DNA of 64,000 bases from a bacterium. Lineage in GTDB: Bacteria > Bacillota > Bacilli > Lactobacillales > Streptococcaceae. The DNA lies in the NCBI GenBank assembly GCA_905221345.1, contig CAJNCW010000001.1, positions 248,001-312,000 on the forward strand, read 5' to 3'. The notes beneath the pieces are model-generated. The model made no database searches and was not told where the DNA came from. It was given only the letters and a program-made list of their open reading frames with translations. Positions 7,683 through 17,900 of this stretch are shown piece after piece (the first letter of the stretch is position 1; every line of letters begins with the position of its first letter). Both the position numbers and the translations under genes were made by a program.

Positions 7683-10600
7683 CTAGTCTACTGTTTCTTC
7701 CAAATCTTTTAATTTAACCGAAACAATCTTTGACACACCTGATTCCTGCATGGTAACTCCATAGATAGAATCCGCTGCCGCCATCGTCCCCTTACGGTGG
7801 GTTACGACGATAAACTGACTGTCCTTGTCAAAGCGATTGAGGTAATCCCCAAAACGTTTAACATTGGCTTCGTCCAGCGCCGCCTCTACTTCGTCCAAGA
7901 TGACAAAAGGGATAGTCTTAACTCGGATGATTGAGAAGAGCAGAGCCAGAGCAGATAGAGCTTTTTCACCACCACTCATGAGGTTGAGAGATTGGATTTT
8001 CTTACCTGGTGGTTGGACAGAAATCTCCACACCAGCGGTTAAAAGATCTCCCTCAGTCAATATCAAATCTGCCTGACCACCGCCAAACATCTGTCTAAAG
8101 GTCACTTTAAAGGATTCACGAATAGCCTCAAAGGTTGATTTGAAGCGTTCCTTAACCTCATCATTCATTTCCGTGATGGTCTCAAGGAGCAGGTTTTTCG
8201 CAGACAAAATATCATCTCGTTGGCTATTTAGGAAGTCTAGACGGTTGTGAACTTCTTCGTACTGGTCTATAGCGTCCAAGTTGACAGGACCCAGTGAGCC
8301 AATAGCCTTCTCAAGATCTTTAACCTCTTGCTCCGCCAGATTGAGATTTTCCAGTTCATGAGCCTTTTCTAGAGCCTCATTGTAGCTAATCTGATACTGG
8401 TCTGTTAATTGAGCTTGCAGATAGCGCAAGCGTTCGCTAATCTTTTCTTTCTTAGCTTCAGCGCGTGTTTGTTTACGAATCCACTCCTCGTTCTGCTGAC
8501 GAGCCTGATCCAAATGACTGGCAATATCATCTAGTTGACCCTCGATATCATCCAACTCAAACTGCTTGCGAATCAGACCTTGTTGAAGATTGGTTTTCTG
8601 AGTTTTGGCTTCTTCTGCCTGCTGACTTAGCAAATCCGTATCAACTTTCTCAAGGTTATCAACCTTTTCTTGGAGAAGGCGCTGAATCTCCTCTTGTTCA
8701 ATATCCAGATTATCCAGTTCCTTGCCTAAGCGTTCAATATCAGTAACTTCGTACCGCTTTTGTCCTTGCAGTTCGGACTTAAGCAAGCGCGCTTGAGAAA
8801 TCTGCTCCTGCAAGTTTTGATAGCGTTCTTGAATAGCGTTTTTGTTAGACTTAATCTCTTCAATCTCAGCTTCCAGATTTTGCTTTTCTCTAGCAATAGT
8901 GGCAAGGTGCTCTTGGCATTTTTCCTTGTCCGCTTGCCAATCTCCTTCAGAAAGACGATTTAATTCCTCTTCTTGAAGTTTCCAAAGCGTTTCCAGTTCT
9001 TCGACCTGCTGATTGGTTTGTTGATAAGCAAGATACAAACCTTGCTCCTGAATACGAGCTTGCTCACCTTGTAATTTGATAGTTTCTAATCTTTCTGTTA
9101 ATACTACCATCTCGTCTTGTAAGGTCTTCAAACTCGCTTCTTCTGACCGCAAGCTTGCTTCTTCTTCAGCAATTTCTTTTTGTAATTGCTCCAGCTCCGG
9201 CTTGATGAAAATACTGTTATTTTGACGATTGGCACCACCCGCGTAGGAACCACCTGTACGCAACTCTGTCCCATCCAGTGTCACCATACGAACTTGATAG
9301 CGAACTTGACGAGCTGCGGCACGCGCATGTTCTACGGTATCAAAGATAGCCGTCGTTGCTAGCAAGTTCTTGAAAATGGCTTCTAGTCTATTGTCAAACG
9401 ACACCAACTCATCAGCCATTCCAAGGAAGCCTGGACTTGCAGCGATAGCATCTTGATTCTGACTAGAGATTGTACGTGCCTTAATCGTTGTCAAAGGAAG
9501 GAAGGTCGCACGACCAGATCTGTTACGTTTGAGGAAATCAATAGCCTTGGTTGCCGCATTTTCATCTTCTACGATGATATGTTGACTGCTAGCTCCAAGC
9601 GCAATTTCTAGGGCAGTTTGATAATGCACATCAAAGGTCAAATGTTCACTGACTGCACCAATGATCCCACCAAGACGGTCTTTTTCTTGAAGAACACTCT
9701 TAACACCCGCATAAAAATTACTATGATTTCTTAGGATGTTTTCCAAACTCTGGGCTCTAGCCTGCTTGTTTTTGAGACTATCCAGACGGTCAAAGAGTTG
9801 GTTCTGCTGGGCTTGGTAAGAAACTTTCTGCTCCTCTTGTTCCTTGGCACTAGCTTGGTAGTCTGCCAATAATCTCTGAACCTGCTCCTTGGCAGTTTCA
9901 AGCTCAGCCTGCTGTTGACTAGCCTTCTCTTTAGCTGTAGCCAGTTGTCCTTTCAATTTCTCCAGTTGATCTGCTTGTTTTTGAGATAGTTGACGGCTGT
10001 TCTCCAGTTCATTCTCTATTCGTGTCAACTGGTTTGAGACATCCGCTTCTTCTTGTAAAAGCCCCACAAAACGTTCACGCAGGAGCTCGATCATTTGGTC
10101 AGGATCATCTGAAAATGCTAACAACTCTGCTTCTAGGCGATTGAGTTCCTTGTTGTTCTCAGCTAAACTTTCCTCTAACTGTTCCAGATTCCCTTCTTTT
10201 TCAGCCTTTTCCTTACTTAGAGCCTTTCTCTTATCTTCCAGAGTCGCCAAACGGGCTTGTGCCTCTTGTTGATTAAGGGCAACTTGCTCGGATTCCAGTT
10301 TAGACAGGGCTAGTTTTCGCTCTAAGTCACTGATCAAACTAGTCAAATCCATCAAGCTTCCTTGATTCTTGGCCATTTCAGCTTGGAGATCCTGGCGTTT
10401 CTTTTTAAGAATTTGATTTTCTTCTTCTAACTCTTCACGTTTTTGGTAATAACTGGTCAAGAGTTCCTGAACTCGCGTTAGCTCTTCTTCTGTTAGCTCT
10501 AGTTCAGTCTTGTTTTCCTTGATTTGGGCAACCAGTACATCCAAGTAAATCGCCTTGCGTTGACCATCCAAGTCGAGAAACTTGCGAGCATTCTCGGCTT

Positions 10601-11222
10601 GTTTTGCAAGGGGCTTGATTTGATTATCCAACTCATAGATAATGTCCTCTAAGCGATCTAGATTGTCTTGAGTTTGTTGCAGTTTGCTTTCTGTTTCTTT
10701 TCGACGAGTCTTGTATTTTAAAACTCCAGCTGCTTCTTCAAAAATAGCACGGCGTTCTTCGGGCTTGGAGTTAAAAATTTCCTCAACTTTCCCTTGAGAA
10801 ATGATGGAGAAGGAATCCCGTCCCAGACCTGTATCCAAGAAAAGATCATGTACATCACGCAAACGGACTTTCTTGCCATCAATTCGATACTCGCTATCCC
10901 CACTACGATAGATATGGCGTTCTACCTTAATGACTTGCCCTGCATCCTTGATAAAGCCATCTTCATTATCCAAGGTCACGATAACAGAGGCATAATTGAG
11001 TGGTTTGCGACTTTCAGTTCCAGCAAAGATAACGTCGGGCATCTTACCACCACGAAGGCTTTTGACACTAGATTCACCTAAAGCCCATCGCAGACTTTCT
11101 GTGATATTTGACTTCCCAGAACCATTGGGCCCAACGACAGCTGTCACACCTTGGTCAAAGACGACCTTGGTCTTGTCAGCAAAGGACTTGAATCCCTGGA
11201 TCTCAATTTCCTTTAAATACAT
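7683..11222 (-). CDS. smc: Chromosome segregation/condensation ATPase SMC
   Basis: A 1179-residue SMC protein, the length usual in streptococci. Walker A GPNGSGKS is at 31-38. Long coiled coils flank a hinge around residues 510-650 (glycine-rich GGSYAGG near its end). The C-terminal head has [12 protein letters not shown] and the Walker [17 protein letters not shown] works with ScpA/ScpB to organise and segregate the nucleoid; scpA/B are not in this window. Its start overlaps the end of rnc by 10 bases, the usual rnc-smc pairing, so both should come from the rnc promoter. Intact. Confidence 0.98.
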   Translation of the reverse strand: MYLKEIEIQGFKSFADKTKVVFDQGVTAVVGPNGSGKSNITESLRWALGESSVKSLRGGKMPDVIFAGTESRKPLNYASVIVTLDNEDGFIKDAGQVIKVERHIYRSGDSEYRIDGKKVRLRDVHDLFLDTGLGRDSFSIISQGKVEEIFNSKPEERRAIFEEAAGVLKYKTRRKETESKLQQTQDNLDRLEDIIYELDNQIKPLAKQAENARKFLDLDGQRKAIYLDVLVAQIKENKTELELTEEELTRVQELLTSYYQKREELEEENQILKKKRQDLQAEMAKNQGSLMDLTSLISDLERKLALSKLESEQVALNQQEAQARLATLEDKRKALSKEKAEKEGNLEQLEESLAENNKELNRLEAELLAFSDDPDQMIELLRERFVGLLQEEADVSNQLTRIENELENSRQLSQKQADQLEKLKGQLATAKEKASQQQAELETAKEQVQRLLADYQASAKEQEEQKVSYQAQQNQLFDRLDSLKNKQARAQSLENILRNHSNFYAGVKSVLQEKDRLGGIIGAVSEHLTFDVHYQTALEIALGASSQHIIVEDENAATKAIDFLKRNRSGRATFLPLTTIKARTISSQNQDAIAASPGFLGMADELVSFDNRLEAIFKNLLATTAIFDTVEHARAAARQVRYQVRMVTLDGTELRTGGSYAGGANRQNNSIFIKPELEQLQKEIAEEEASLRSEEASLKTLQDEMVVLTERLETIKLQGEQARIQEQGLYLAYQQTNQQVEELETLWKLQEEELNRLSEGDWQADKEKCQEHLATIAREKQNLEAEIEEIKSNKNAIQERYQNLQEQISQARLLKSELQGQKRYEVTDIERLGKELDNLDIEQEEIQRLLQEKVDNLEKVDTDLLSQQAEEAKTQKTNLQQGLIRKQFELDDIEGQLDDIASHLDQARQQNEEWIRKQTRAEAKKEKISERLRYLQAQLTDQYQISYNEALEKAHELENLNLAEQEVKDLEKAIGSLGPVNLDAIDQYEEVHNRLDFLNSQRDDILSAKNLLLETITEMNDEVKERFKSTFEAIRESFKVTFRQMFGGGQADLILTEGDLLTAGVEISVQPPGKKIQSLNLMSGGEKALSALALLFSIIRVKTIPFVILDEVEAALDEANVKRFGDYLNRFDKDSQFIVVTHRKGTMAAADSIYGVTMQESGVSKIVSVKLKDLEETVD

Positions 11223-11911
11223 GAATCCAGCCCTTTCTCCACTGCATTTTTTGCGGCTTCCTGCTCTGCCAATTTTTTAGAACGTCCTTGGCCTTTTCCG
11301 ATACTCTTGCCTTCAACCAGAACTTCTACATCAAAAACCTTATCATGGGCAGGTCCCATCTCAGAAGTCACCTGATAGCGAATATCCACATCTCCATTGA
11401 CCTGGAGCAACTCTTGCAAGTGTGTCTTGTAATCCGTAATCATCTCAAAGTCACCTACTTCAACCTTGGGAATCATGACCTGATAGATAAACTCTTTTAC
11501 TCTAGCTACATCCTTGTCTAAAAGCAAAGCTCCCAGAAAGGCTTCAAAAGCATCACCGAGAATGGTGTCACGATTGCGCCCACCAGACTTTTCTTCTCCT
11601 TTACCCAGCTTGATAAATTGATCAAACTGACAATCACGCGCAAAACCAGCCAAACTCTCCTCACGGACAATCATGGCACGGAGTTTAGACAAATCTCCCT
11701 CTGGTTTCTTAGGATATTTTTTATACAGGTATTCTGAAATCAATAATTGCAGAACAGCGTCTCCTAAAAATTCCAAGCGCTCATTGTGTGAAATTTTTAA
11801 GAGGCGGTGCTCATTGGCATAACTCGTATGAGTAAAGGCCGTTTCCAGTAAGTTTTTGTCTGCAAATTCGATTGCAAAACGCTTCTTCAGTACAGTTTGT
11901 AATTCTTTCAT
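11213..11911 (-). CDS. rnc: Ribonuclease III
   Basis: A 232-residue RNase III. The N-terminal catalytic domain has the signature [11 protein letters not shown] (44-54) with Glu47 and Asp51 and the later [11 protein letters not shown]. The C-terminal double-strand RNA-binding domain (about 155-230) has the typical lysine/alanine-rich end ([11 protein letters not shown]). It cleaves double-stranded RNA in rRNA maturation and mRNA turnover. It is the first gene of an rnc-smc pair, with AGAGGT before the ATG and a sigma-A-like promoter just upstream. Confidence 0.97.
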   Translation of the reverse strand: MKELQTVLKKRFAIEFADKNLLETAFTHTSYANEHRLLKISHNERLEFLGDAVLQLLISEYLYKKYPKKPEGDLSKLRAMIVREESLAGFARDCQFDQFIKLGKGEEKSGGRNRDTILGDAFEAFLGALLLDKDVARVKEFIYQVMIPKVEVGDFEMITDYKTHLQELLQVNGDVDIRYQVTSEMGPAHDKVFDVEVLVEGKSIGKGQGRSKKLAEQEAAKNAVEKGLDSCI

Positions 11912-11944
11912 ACTGACCTCTTTCTAATAATTAAGATCCTTTCT

Positions 11945-11973
11945 ATTATAACAAAAAAAGCCCTCTGAGTCAC
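11945..11973 (-). promoter_or_regulatory. Promoter of rnc-smc
   Basis: On the minus strand GTGACT (11968-11973) is followed after 17 bases by a perfect TATAAT (11945-11950). The latter lies about 34 bases before the rnc start. Confidence 0.6.
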
Positions 11974-12060
11974 TTTAAAATGAGACTAGATGGGATTTGA
12001 GCATTATTTAGAATAAGATTTTCAATTTTAGGGGCAAATTTTGGGCGAGATAAAGAAAAA

Positions 12061-12079
12061 AAGCCTTATTTAAAGGCTT
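12061..12079 (-). terminator. Terminator after tRNA-Arg
   Basis: AAGCCTT (12061-12067) and AAGGCTT (12073-12079) form a seven-base stem with a five-base loop. The A run at 12056-12062 is a U run in the minus-strand RNA. It lies 17 bases past the tRNA. Confidence 0.8.
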
Positions 12080-12095
12080 TCTTAGACTGCTTACA

Positions 12096-12168
12096 TCCAC
12101 CCTGAGGGAATCGAACCCCCATCTCAAGAACCGGAATCTTACGTGATATCCATTACACTAAGGGTGGA
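12096..12168 (-). tRNA. tRNA-Arg (anticodon CCG)
   Basis: Read on the minus strand, the acceptor arms TCCACCC and GGGTGGA close a 73-base cloverleaf. The D-arm is AGTGTAATGGATATCAC-like, the T-arm holds GGTTCGATTCC, and the anticodon loop is TTCCGGT with anticodon CCG, reading CGG arginine codons. No CCA is encoded. It has its own promoter and terminator and is a single-gene unit between guaC and rnc. Confidence 0.95.
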
Positions 12169-12178
12169 AACTTGTTTT

Positions 12179-12207
12179 ATTATAACAGAAATTTGCTCTA
12201 ATAACAA
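12179..12207 (-). promoter_or_regulatory. Promoter of tRNA-Arg
   Basis: On the minus strand TTGTTA (12202-12207) is followed after 17 bases by TATAAT (12179-12184), 10 bases before the tRNA 5' end. Confidence 0.75.
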
Positions 12208-12234
12208 GTTTTTTATGGGTGAGTTAAGCGTCCA

Positions 12235-13221
12235 TTAGTGGGAAGCATCCCCATTCCAGATAGAGTTTTTCACAATAACATAATCAACGTGCTTGAGGTC
12301 AGCAACCTTTCGTCCACCTGCGTAGGAAATGGCACTTTGCAAATCCTGCTCCATCTCAGTAAGGGTGTCTTGCAAATGCCCTTTGGCAGGAAGCAAAATG
12401 CGTTTGCCTTCCACATTTTTATATGCTCCTTTTTGATACTGTGAAGCTGAACCATAGTATTCTTTGAACTGTTCCCCATCAACTTCGATTGTCTTCCCTG
12501 GACTTTCGATGTGTCCTGCAAAGAGGGAACCAATCATGACCATGCTAGCACCGAAACGGATAGACTTGGCAATGTCACCATGGGTACGAATCCCACCATC
12601 AGCGATGATTGGTTTGCGAGCTGCTTTAGCACACCAGCGTAGGGCAGCCAACTGCCAACCGCCAGTACCAAAACCTGTTTTCACCTTGGTGATACAAACC
12701 TTACCAGGACCGATTCCAACCTTAGTAGCATCCGCACCAGCATTTTCCAATTCACGCACAGCTTCTGGTGTCCCAACGTTACCAGCAATGACAAAAGTAT
12801 CTGGTAATTCTTTCTTGATGTGCTGAATCATAGAAATCACGCTATTCGCATGACCATGGGCAATATCAATCGTGATATACTCAGGAGCATCAGCCTTGAG
12901 CTTGCTAACAAAGTCATACTCGTAATCCTTGACACCAACAGAAATGGAAGCAATGAGCCCTTGATCGTGCATGCGTTTGATAAAAGGAATGCGCCCAGCC
13001 TCGTCAAAACGATGCATAATGTAGAAGTAGCCACCTTTAGCAAGTTGCTCTGCTACATTCTCATCCAAAATCGTCTGCATATTTGCAGGTACAACGGGTA
13101 GTTTAAAAGTGTGATTTCCAAGTGTGACACTCGTGTCTGCTTCTGCACGGCTTTTAATGACACATTTATTTGGGATTAGCTGAATATCTTCGTAATCAAA
13201 AATTGGAAATTCATTTAACAT
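12235..13221 (-). CDS. guaC: GMP reductase
   Basis: A 328-residue GuaC of the Firmicute type (IMP dehydrogenase/GMP reductase TIM barrel). The catalytic-cysteine loop is GPGKVCITK (about 169-177), followed by the GTGGWQL segment typical of GMP reductase; it lacks the CBS insert of GuaB. It reduces GMP to IMP with NADPH, salvaging guanine nucleotides to the adenine branch. It is a single-gene unit with a strong promoter and a leader of about 70 nucleotides. Confidence 0.96.
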   Translation of the reverse strand: MLNEFPIFDYEDIQLIPNKCVIKSRAEADTSVTLGNHTFKLPVVPANMQTILDENVAEQLAKGGYFYIMHRFDEAGRIPFIKRMHDQGLIASISVGVKDYEYDFVSKLKADAPEYITIDIAHGHANSVISMIQHIKKELPDTFVIAGNVGTPEAVRELENAGADATKVGIGPGKVCITKVKTGFGTGGWQLAALRWCAKAARKPIIADGGIRTHGDIAKSIRFGASMVMIGSLFAGHIESPGKTIEVDGEQFKEYYGSASQYQKGAYKNVEGKRILLPAKGHLQDTLTEMEQDLQSAISYAGGRKVADLKHVDYVIVKNSIWNGDASH

Positions 13222-13299
13222 ATTGATGTCTCGTTTCTTTTGTAATGACCTACCTATGCTTGCGCATCCCTACGCCTTTTTCCGACGTTTCCTTTACTT

Positions 13300-13328
13300 A
13301 TTATAAACCAAAGTACAGTTTTTGTCAA
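13300..13328 (-). promoter_or_regulatory. Promoter of guaC
   Basis: On the minus strand a consensus TTGACA (13323-13328), a 17-base spacer and a consensus TATAAT (13300-13305) make one of the best promoters in the window. Confidence 0.85.
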
Positions 13329-13435
13329 TTTTTAGAGTAAATAGTTTATGAACGTTCGTTTTTATTGCAATCAAAATCTTCTGAAAATCACTAAAAATTA
13401 TTAGATTCGTAAATTATAGTTGAGCCAATCCAAAA

Positions 13436-13466
13436 GTGCGATGACAGTCCCATACCATCACCGCAC
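13436..13466 (-). terminator. Probable terminator of the envelope-module operon
   Basis: A nine-base stem (13436-13444 with 13458-13466) has a G-U pair in the minus-strand RNA, a 13-base loop and only four U after it. The position 21 bases past the lipoprotein stop fits. The short U run makes it a weaker call. Confidence 0.5.
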
Positions 13467-13487
13467 TGATTTAGCCCATTTATTATT

Positions 13488-14210
13488 CTAATCTCCTTTA
13501 GATGATTTCATTGTAAAGGTATAATACTTGTCTCCACTATAAGTTATTTTAAAGACCCCATCTTTTTGTTCACTGTATAGACTCGCATTTCCAGCAACCT
13601 TACCTTCAAATATAATGGTACCTGTCACATAACTCCATTTAGGAGTGGCAATTACTTCTCCTTTATAGGTGATGGTAGAAGTATGATCTGCCTTTAAAGT
13701 TGCCTTCAAGGAATCTGGTGCTATTTCTCCAGATGCGTCTGCATCCATTACATCCGCTACAGACGCGCCTATCCAGTCTCCTAAGAGAGCTCTCTCTTCT
13801 TCTGGCAAGAAGTTCTCAGGTTTCGCTGCATCTGTTCCTTCTTTTGCAAGTTTCACATCCATTGAAGTCCCGACAAGCTCTTTCAAGATACTTTCAAATG
13901 TAATCGTATCCTTACCAAGTTTGCCAACCATATCAGTATTTTCAATAGTAAGAGTTAACGTGTTATCATCATTTTTCCATTTACCTTCTGCAGTTGTTCC
14001 TTCTACGTTTAGTTTTGCCTTGCCTCCACTTATCAATTCAAGTTTGAAGCCAGTCATATCATCACCAGAGAGCGTTACTCCCATGGCCGTTCCACTAACA
14101 GCTATGTATTTGCCCACTAAGGCATCGTCCGCTCTTCCACCTGATTTTCCACAAGCTCCAAGCGTGATAAGTAACAGAAGTGCCAATATCAAGCTAAATA
14201 ATTTTTTCAT
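13488..14210 (-). CDS. Lipoprotein of unknown function, last gene of the YdjGHI-like module
   Basis: A 240-residue protein with a clear lipoprotein signal: MKKLF, a leucine-rich core and the lipobox LGAC with Cys20. The mature part is beta-rich and repetitive in style (LKLELISGGKAKLN, TLTLTIENTD), resembling an all-beta or lipocalin-like fold, with two similar halves (GKYIAVSG/GDWIGASV). It should be anchored on the outer face of the membrane. It is the last of four minus-strand genes starting at 17900 and probably shares their transcript. No function is known; the context points to the cell envelope. Confidence 0.75.
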   Translation of the reverse strand: MKKLFSLILALLLLITLGACGKSGGRADDALVGKYIAVSGTAMGVTLSGDDMTGFKLELISGGKAKLNVEGTTAEGKWKNDDNTLTLTIENTDMVGKLGKDTITFESILKELVGTSMDVKLAKEGTDAAKPENFLPEEERALLGDWIGASVADVMDADASGEIAPDSLKATLKADHTSTITYKGEVIATPKWSYVTGTIIFEGKVAGNASLYSEQKDGVFKITYSGDKYYTFTMKSSKGD

Positions 14211-14275
14211 TTTAAAACCTTCCCTTTCTCCTAAAATAGATTTGAAAGTCTATCTCATTCACTCGTCTATTCTAA

Positions 14276-15439
14276 TCAAAACTTGCCTCCTGCACCACCG
14301 TGAGTTCTTCCTGATGAAGATGTATGAGTACTGCTACCTCCAGAAGAAGATTTACTCTCTTTGGGACGCGCCACCTTATCAACCGTTTTATATAGAAACT
14401 TTTCTTCTGCTTGAGTGACAGTAAGACTATTTTCTACAATATAATTTGTCGCTGCCACATCTGGCTCCACACTTTTGAGTTGGCTAGCCATACTTGAAAC
14501 AACTATAATGGCTGTGACAAGACCTACACCTAGAGATAGGGGCACCCATATCCAACTTAGCGGTTCCTTAGGAAGATTCCCTTTGTCATAAGGTTTATCT
14601 GTCTTAGCCTGCGTTAAGAACTTATCGCTCAGTTCTACAAAACTGCTAAATGCTTGCTCATATTCTCCGTTGCTTAGTTTCGGAACAAACCGATCAGACA
14701 TATATTCTAAACCTGCATCGGTAAATGCTCGAATCGCATAACCTGTTGTGGTGATATGCCAATCCCGTTCCTTCATACTTAACAATAACAATAAACCACT
14801 ATGGTCCTCACCCTGACCATAACCATTATAGTCAAAATAATCATCTGCAAAGGCTTCTGGTGTCTTCCCTCCCAGATCGTTGACAGTCACAATAACAAGG
14901 TCACATTTCTGCCGCTCACTAATCTCATCAAGTTTACTTAATAAATCTTTTTCTTCTACATCACTCAGTAAATCCGCTTCATCCACGAGACGCTTCAGGG
15001 GTCCAAACTTCGCAGCAATAGCAGTCAAACTACGGTGGGCACTGTCATACCAACTACTATTGCTATGATAAACTCCTTTGATAAAGGTATCCCAAAAATC
15101 TCCCAGAAGCTCTTTTGCTTTTCCCTTGTAGCAGATAGTTCTATAATCTTTAGACTTCCCTATTATCAGAAGAATAGCATCTTCCTTCCCTTTCTTGAAG
15201 AAATCCGTTGTATATTGAGTTACATCATCATAAGAGTCAGCAATGAGCAGATAAGATTTGAACTGATGCTCTTTGTAAATAGCTTGTGCTTCTTCTTCTA
15301 GTTTACTTTTCTCATTGGATGATAGGAGGCCGGCCTCATCATAAATTAAAGTTTGACTTGACATGTCAGCTGACACAATCCCAATCAAGGTAAAAGCGAG
15401 AAAAACCGCAAGAAGGAATGATAGTAGTTTTTTCATCAT
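14276..15439 (-). CDS. TPM-domain (TLP18.3/Psb32/MOLO-1) membrane protein, YdjH/YgcG-like
   Basis: A 387-residue protein with a signal peptide (about 1-24), an extracellular TPM domain (about 160-275, with FADDYFDYNGYG and SGLLLLLS), a second TPM-like stretch near the N-terminus (residues 28-145), one membrane helix around 297-318 and a low-complexity Gly/Ser tail (SSGGSSTHTSSSGRTHGGAG). This layout matches YdjH/YgcG-type proteins. In Bacillus subtilis ydjH lies with ydjG and ydjI beside pspA. TPM domains are reported as phosphatase-like or scaffold modules, but activity here is unknown. The start at 15439 follows GGAGGG at good spacing; the second ATG directly after it is an alternative. Confidence 0.85.
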   Translation of the reverse strand: MMKKLLSFLLAVFLAFTLIGIVSADMSSQTLIYDEAGLLSSNEKSKLEEEAQAIYKEHQFKSYLLIADSYDDVTQYTTDFFKKGKEDAILLIIGKSKDYRTICYKGKAKELLGDFWDTFIKGVYHSNSSWYDSAHRSLTAIAAKFGPLKRLVDEADLLSDVEEKDLLSKLDEISERQKCDLVIVTVNDLGGKTPEAFADDYFDYNGYGQGEDHSGLLLLLSMKERDWHITTTGYAIRAFTDAGLEYMSDRFVPKLSNGEYEQAFSSFVELSDKFLTQAKTDKPYDKGNLPKEPLSWIWVPLSLGVGLVTAIIVVSSMASQLKSVEPDVAATNYIVENSLTVTQAEEKFLYKTVDKVARPKESKSSSGGSSTHTSSSGRTHGGAGGKF

Positions 15440-15449
15440 ATCTCCCTCC

Positions 15450-16535
15450 TTACATTAGATAAATCAACCAAACAATGCCATAGCAAATAATAGAAGTAAA
15501 TGCTGCAATCGTCATAAAATAGCGCCAGTAGACTCGTTTATCCAAGGGAAGATTACCTACAAATTTTCCTGTTTGACCATTCATAGCAAAAACGTACTTT
15601 TCATTATTCCAAGTTGTGTTTAACAACCAGACTGGATAAAGGACATACTTGGCTTTGCTATTTTTAAACTCAACATGGCTACTTTCTGGAGTTACCATTG
15701 TAAAGCCTTTAACTGTTTCCGCAAATCTATCTTCAGTACTCCTTTTAGCCCGTTTATTAGCGTGGGTGATACTTTCTTCTGCCGTCACATCATAACGCTC
15801 GGCCAAATAACCTGCTAAATAGGCTGTTTGAAAGTCAACTGCTTTTGAAACATCAAAAGGTTCAATGGATTCCATCAAGGTATTGTCCATACTTTTAGAA
15901 CCGTCAACAGGTAGATGAGAAAAGGCTAACTGACCAGAACGAAGGACAGAGTAAAATTCAGTTTGGGTGTAATTGTAATCTTTGTCACTCCAAGTCGTTA
16001 TCCTAGTTGCTTTGTACTTAATATCCGCATCCGCTTCTGTATTAAATAGCCAAAATGGCACGTAAACACCCTTTACTTCATCAATATGGTTCTGATCCTT
16101 AAAAATTTTTGGCAATAAACACTTGCCGAGAAGATGCTTGTTAAGCGCTTCTCTGGCAGCTTTTTTATCCAGTTTAAACGGAATAACCAACTCTGGTTTC
16201 AAATCACCTACCAGACGTTCCTTGAGAACAACTGGATTATCACAATAAGGACAAGTTGTCGCAGCAGTATTTTCATCAGCAATCAATTGTCCACCACAGG
16301 AATTGCAAATAAAGACGTTCAGCTGTTCATCATCCTCTTGCCATTCTGTAGCAGAATCCGTTGCTAGAGATGGCTCTGAAACAGACTGGGCTTCATCCAA
16401 ATGCTCGTCCATGTGCTTGAGACTCTCCATTTCGTACTCAGAGTCACAATAAGGGCACTTCATTTTCTGAATTTTGGTGTCAAAAGATAGTGCTCCACCG
16501 CAACAAGGACATTTGTATTCTAAATTATCAGCCAT
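15450..16535 (-). CDS. Zinc-ribbon membrane protein, YdjG-like
   Basis: A 361-residue protein with two N-terminal zinc ribbons: CPCC plus CPYC (about residues 9-30), then CNSC plus CPYC (about 76-98). A central soluble domain with aromatic strands follows, and one membrane helix lies at the C-terminus (about 335-358). This is the arrangement of Bacillus YdjG. It lies between the TPM and SPFH genes on the same strand, 10 bases upstream of the TPM gene. The N-terminal zinc fingers should face the cytosol where the SPFH partner, which also ends in zinc ribbons, could meet them; that contact is inference. Confidence 0.8.
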   Translation of the reverse strand: MADNLEYKCPCCGGALSFDTKIQKMKCPYCDSEYEMESLKHMDEHLDEAQSVSEPSLATDSATEWQEDDEQLNVFICNSCGGQLIADENTAATTCPYCDNPVVLKERLVGDLKPELVIPFKLDKKAAREALNKHLLGKCLLPKIFKDQNHIDEVKGVYVPFWLFNTEADADIKYKATRITTWSDKDYNYTQTEFYSVLRSGQLAFSHLPVDGSKSMDNTLMESIEPFDVSKAVDFQTAYLAGYLAERYDVTAEESITHANKRAKRSTEDRFAETVKGFTMVTPESSHVEFKNSKAKYVLYPVWLLNTTWNNEKYVFAMNGQTGKFVGNLPLDKRVYWRYFMTIAAFTSIICYGIVWLIYLM

Positions 16536-16583
16536 GTCATCATCTCCTCTCCCGACACTAAGCCAATCTAGAGTTGTCTTGTT

Positions 16584-17900
16584 CTAAAACGTTGACCCGC
16601 ATTCAGGACAGAATTTTGGTGCCTGGCCAGAATCTGGAACTTTCCAACCACAGTTACTACAATGTTTTGCCTGATGAACTATCGGTTTTGGACTGCCACA
16701 ATTTGAACAGAATTTACCTGTATTTACCGTGCCACATGAACAAGTCCAGCTATTGTCCACTGGTTTCGGACTGCCACACTCTGGGCAGAACTTCCCCATA
16801 GCCTCATGGCCATTTGGACAGATCCACTTATTGACATTCGGAGTGCTTGGTGGTGCTTGATTTTCTGTTTGTGCTTGGTTAACAGCCTGTTCTTGTCCCA
16901 TAGCAAAGAGATTTTGTGCATTCATGCCACCGCCTGCATTGGCTGCCATGCCAAAGCCCATAAAGCCAGTCATAGCTCCTGCTTCATTACTTGCGGCTGC
17001 CTTCATAGCGTCTGCCTGTGCACCAACTAAGGTTGCGGCCGCCATAGTCGGATCTTTCATAATAGCAGTACGTTGAGCCTGCTTAATCATTTCGGCATCT
17101 TCTTCTGGGAGAGTAACGGAACCGAGTGCAATGCTAATAACTTTAAGACCACGAAGTTGACCCCATTTTTCTGAGAGAGTTTCATTGAGGGCATTTTCTA
17201 ATTCTGTATTGTGACTGACAATTTGATTCGGTCTCAATTCCATATCAGATAACTTAGCAAATGAAGGTTGCAAGGCGCTGATAAATTCAGTTTTCAACTG
17301 TGAGTCAATTTCTTCACGCAAATACTCTCTTTCAACATTTCCACAAACATTTGTATAAAACAAAAGCGGGTCAACGATCTTATAAGAATAAACCCCTGAG
17401 CATCGAACAGAAACGTCAAGGTCTAAACCAATCTTAGAATCTACCACACGAAATGGAATTGGGTTCGGTGTACCGAATTTATTATCAATTAATTCTTTTG
17501 TATTAAAATAATACACACGCTGATCTTTGCCAGTATCGCCACCATAAGTGAAACGTTTCCCAATTTGTTTGAAAGTATCCTTGATAGAATTTCCAAGATT
17601 TCCTGTAAAAATACTTGGTTCGCTGGAGGTATCATAAGTGAACTCACCTGGTTCGGCACAAACTTCTACAACCTTACCTTGCTCAACAATCATCATACAC
17701 TGACCATCAGCCACTGCAATACCTGAACCATTGGAAATAATATTATCACTGCCCTTAGTATTGGATGATCGACCAGAGACCCGCTTTTGCCCCTTGACAA
17801 CCATGACAGATTTGTCAATAGACTCACAATAGAAAAATTCTTTCCATTGATCGGCTAATAAACCACCTACAGCTCCTGCACCTGCTTTGATAAGTCCCAT
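16584..17900 (-). CDS. SPFH-domain protein with C-terminal zinc ribbons, YdjI-like
   Basis: A 438-residue protein with an N-terminal SPFH/band-7-type domain (about 20-290). Then comes a glycine/alanine/methionine-rich linker (about 305-345), and a C-terminal run of three zinc-ribbon modules: CPNGH..CPEC, CSC..CSNC, CSNC..CPEC. It matches the YdjI (virion core protein-like) family. SPFH proteins form membrane-bound oligomeric rings. In Bacillus YdjI is needed to link PspA to the membrane under stress. It is the first gene of a four-gene module, but no pspA gene is visible here. Function in streptococci is not established. Confidence 0.85.
   Translation of the reverse strand: MGLIKAGAGAVGGLLADQWKEFFYCESIDKSVMVVKGQKRVSGRSSNTKGSDNIISNGSGIAVADGQCMMIVEQGKVVEVCAEPGEFTYDTSSEPSIFTGNLGNSIKDTFKQIGKRFTYGGDTGKDQRVYYFNTKELIDNKFGTPNPIPFRVVDSKIGLDLDVSVRCSGVYSYKIVDPLLFYTNVCGNVEREYLREEIDSQLKTEFISALQPSFAKLSDMELRPNQIVSHNTELENALNETLSEKWGQLRGLKVISIALGSVTLPEEDAEMIKQAQRTAIMKDPTMAAATLVGAQADAMKAAASNEAGAMTGFMGFGMAANAGGGMNAQNLFAMGQEQAVNQAQTENQAPPSTPNVNKWICPNGHEAMGKFCPECGSPKPVDNSWTCSCGTVNTGKFCSNCGSPKPIVHQAKHCSNCGWKVPDSGQAPKFCPECGSTF

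Noticed and set aside
8465-8746. A 93-codon open frame antisense to smc
   Set aside because: It mirrors the coiled-coil coding region, lacks a ribosome site and is a composition artefact.
12169-12216. Terminator for guaC at AACTTGTT/AACAAGTT
   Set aside because: The arms are about 30 bases apart and the T run is on the plus strand, the wrong side for guaC. The promoter of the tRNA occupies this segment.
13222-13300. Purine riboswitch upstream of guaC
   Set aside because: The conserved loop-loop and junction sequences of the G-box are not there, and the leader is too short for a complete aptamer plus expression platform.
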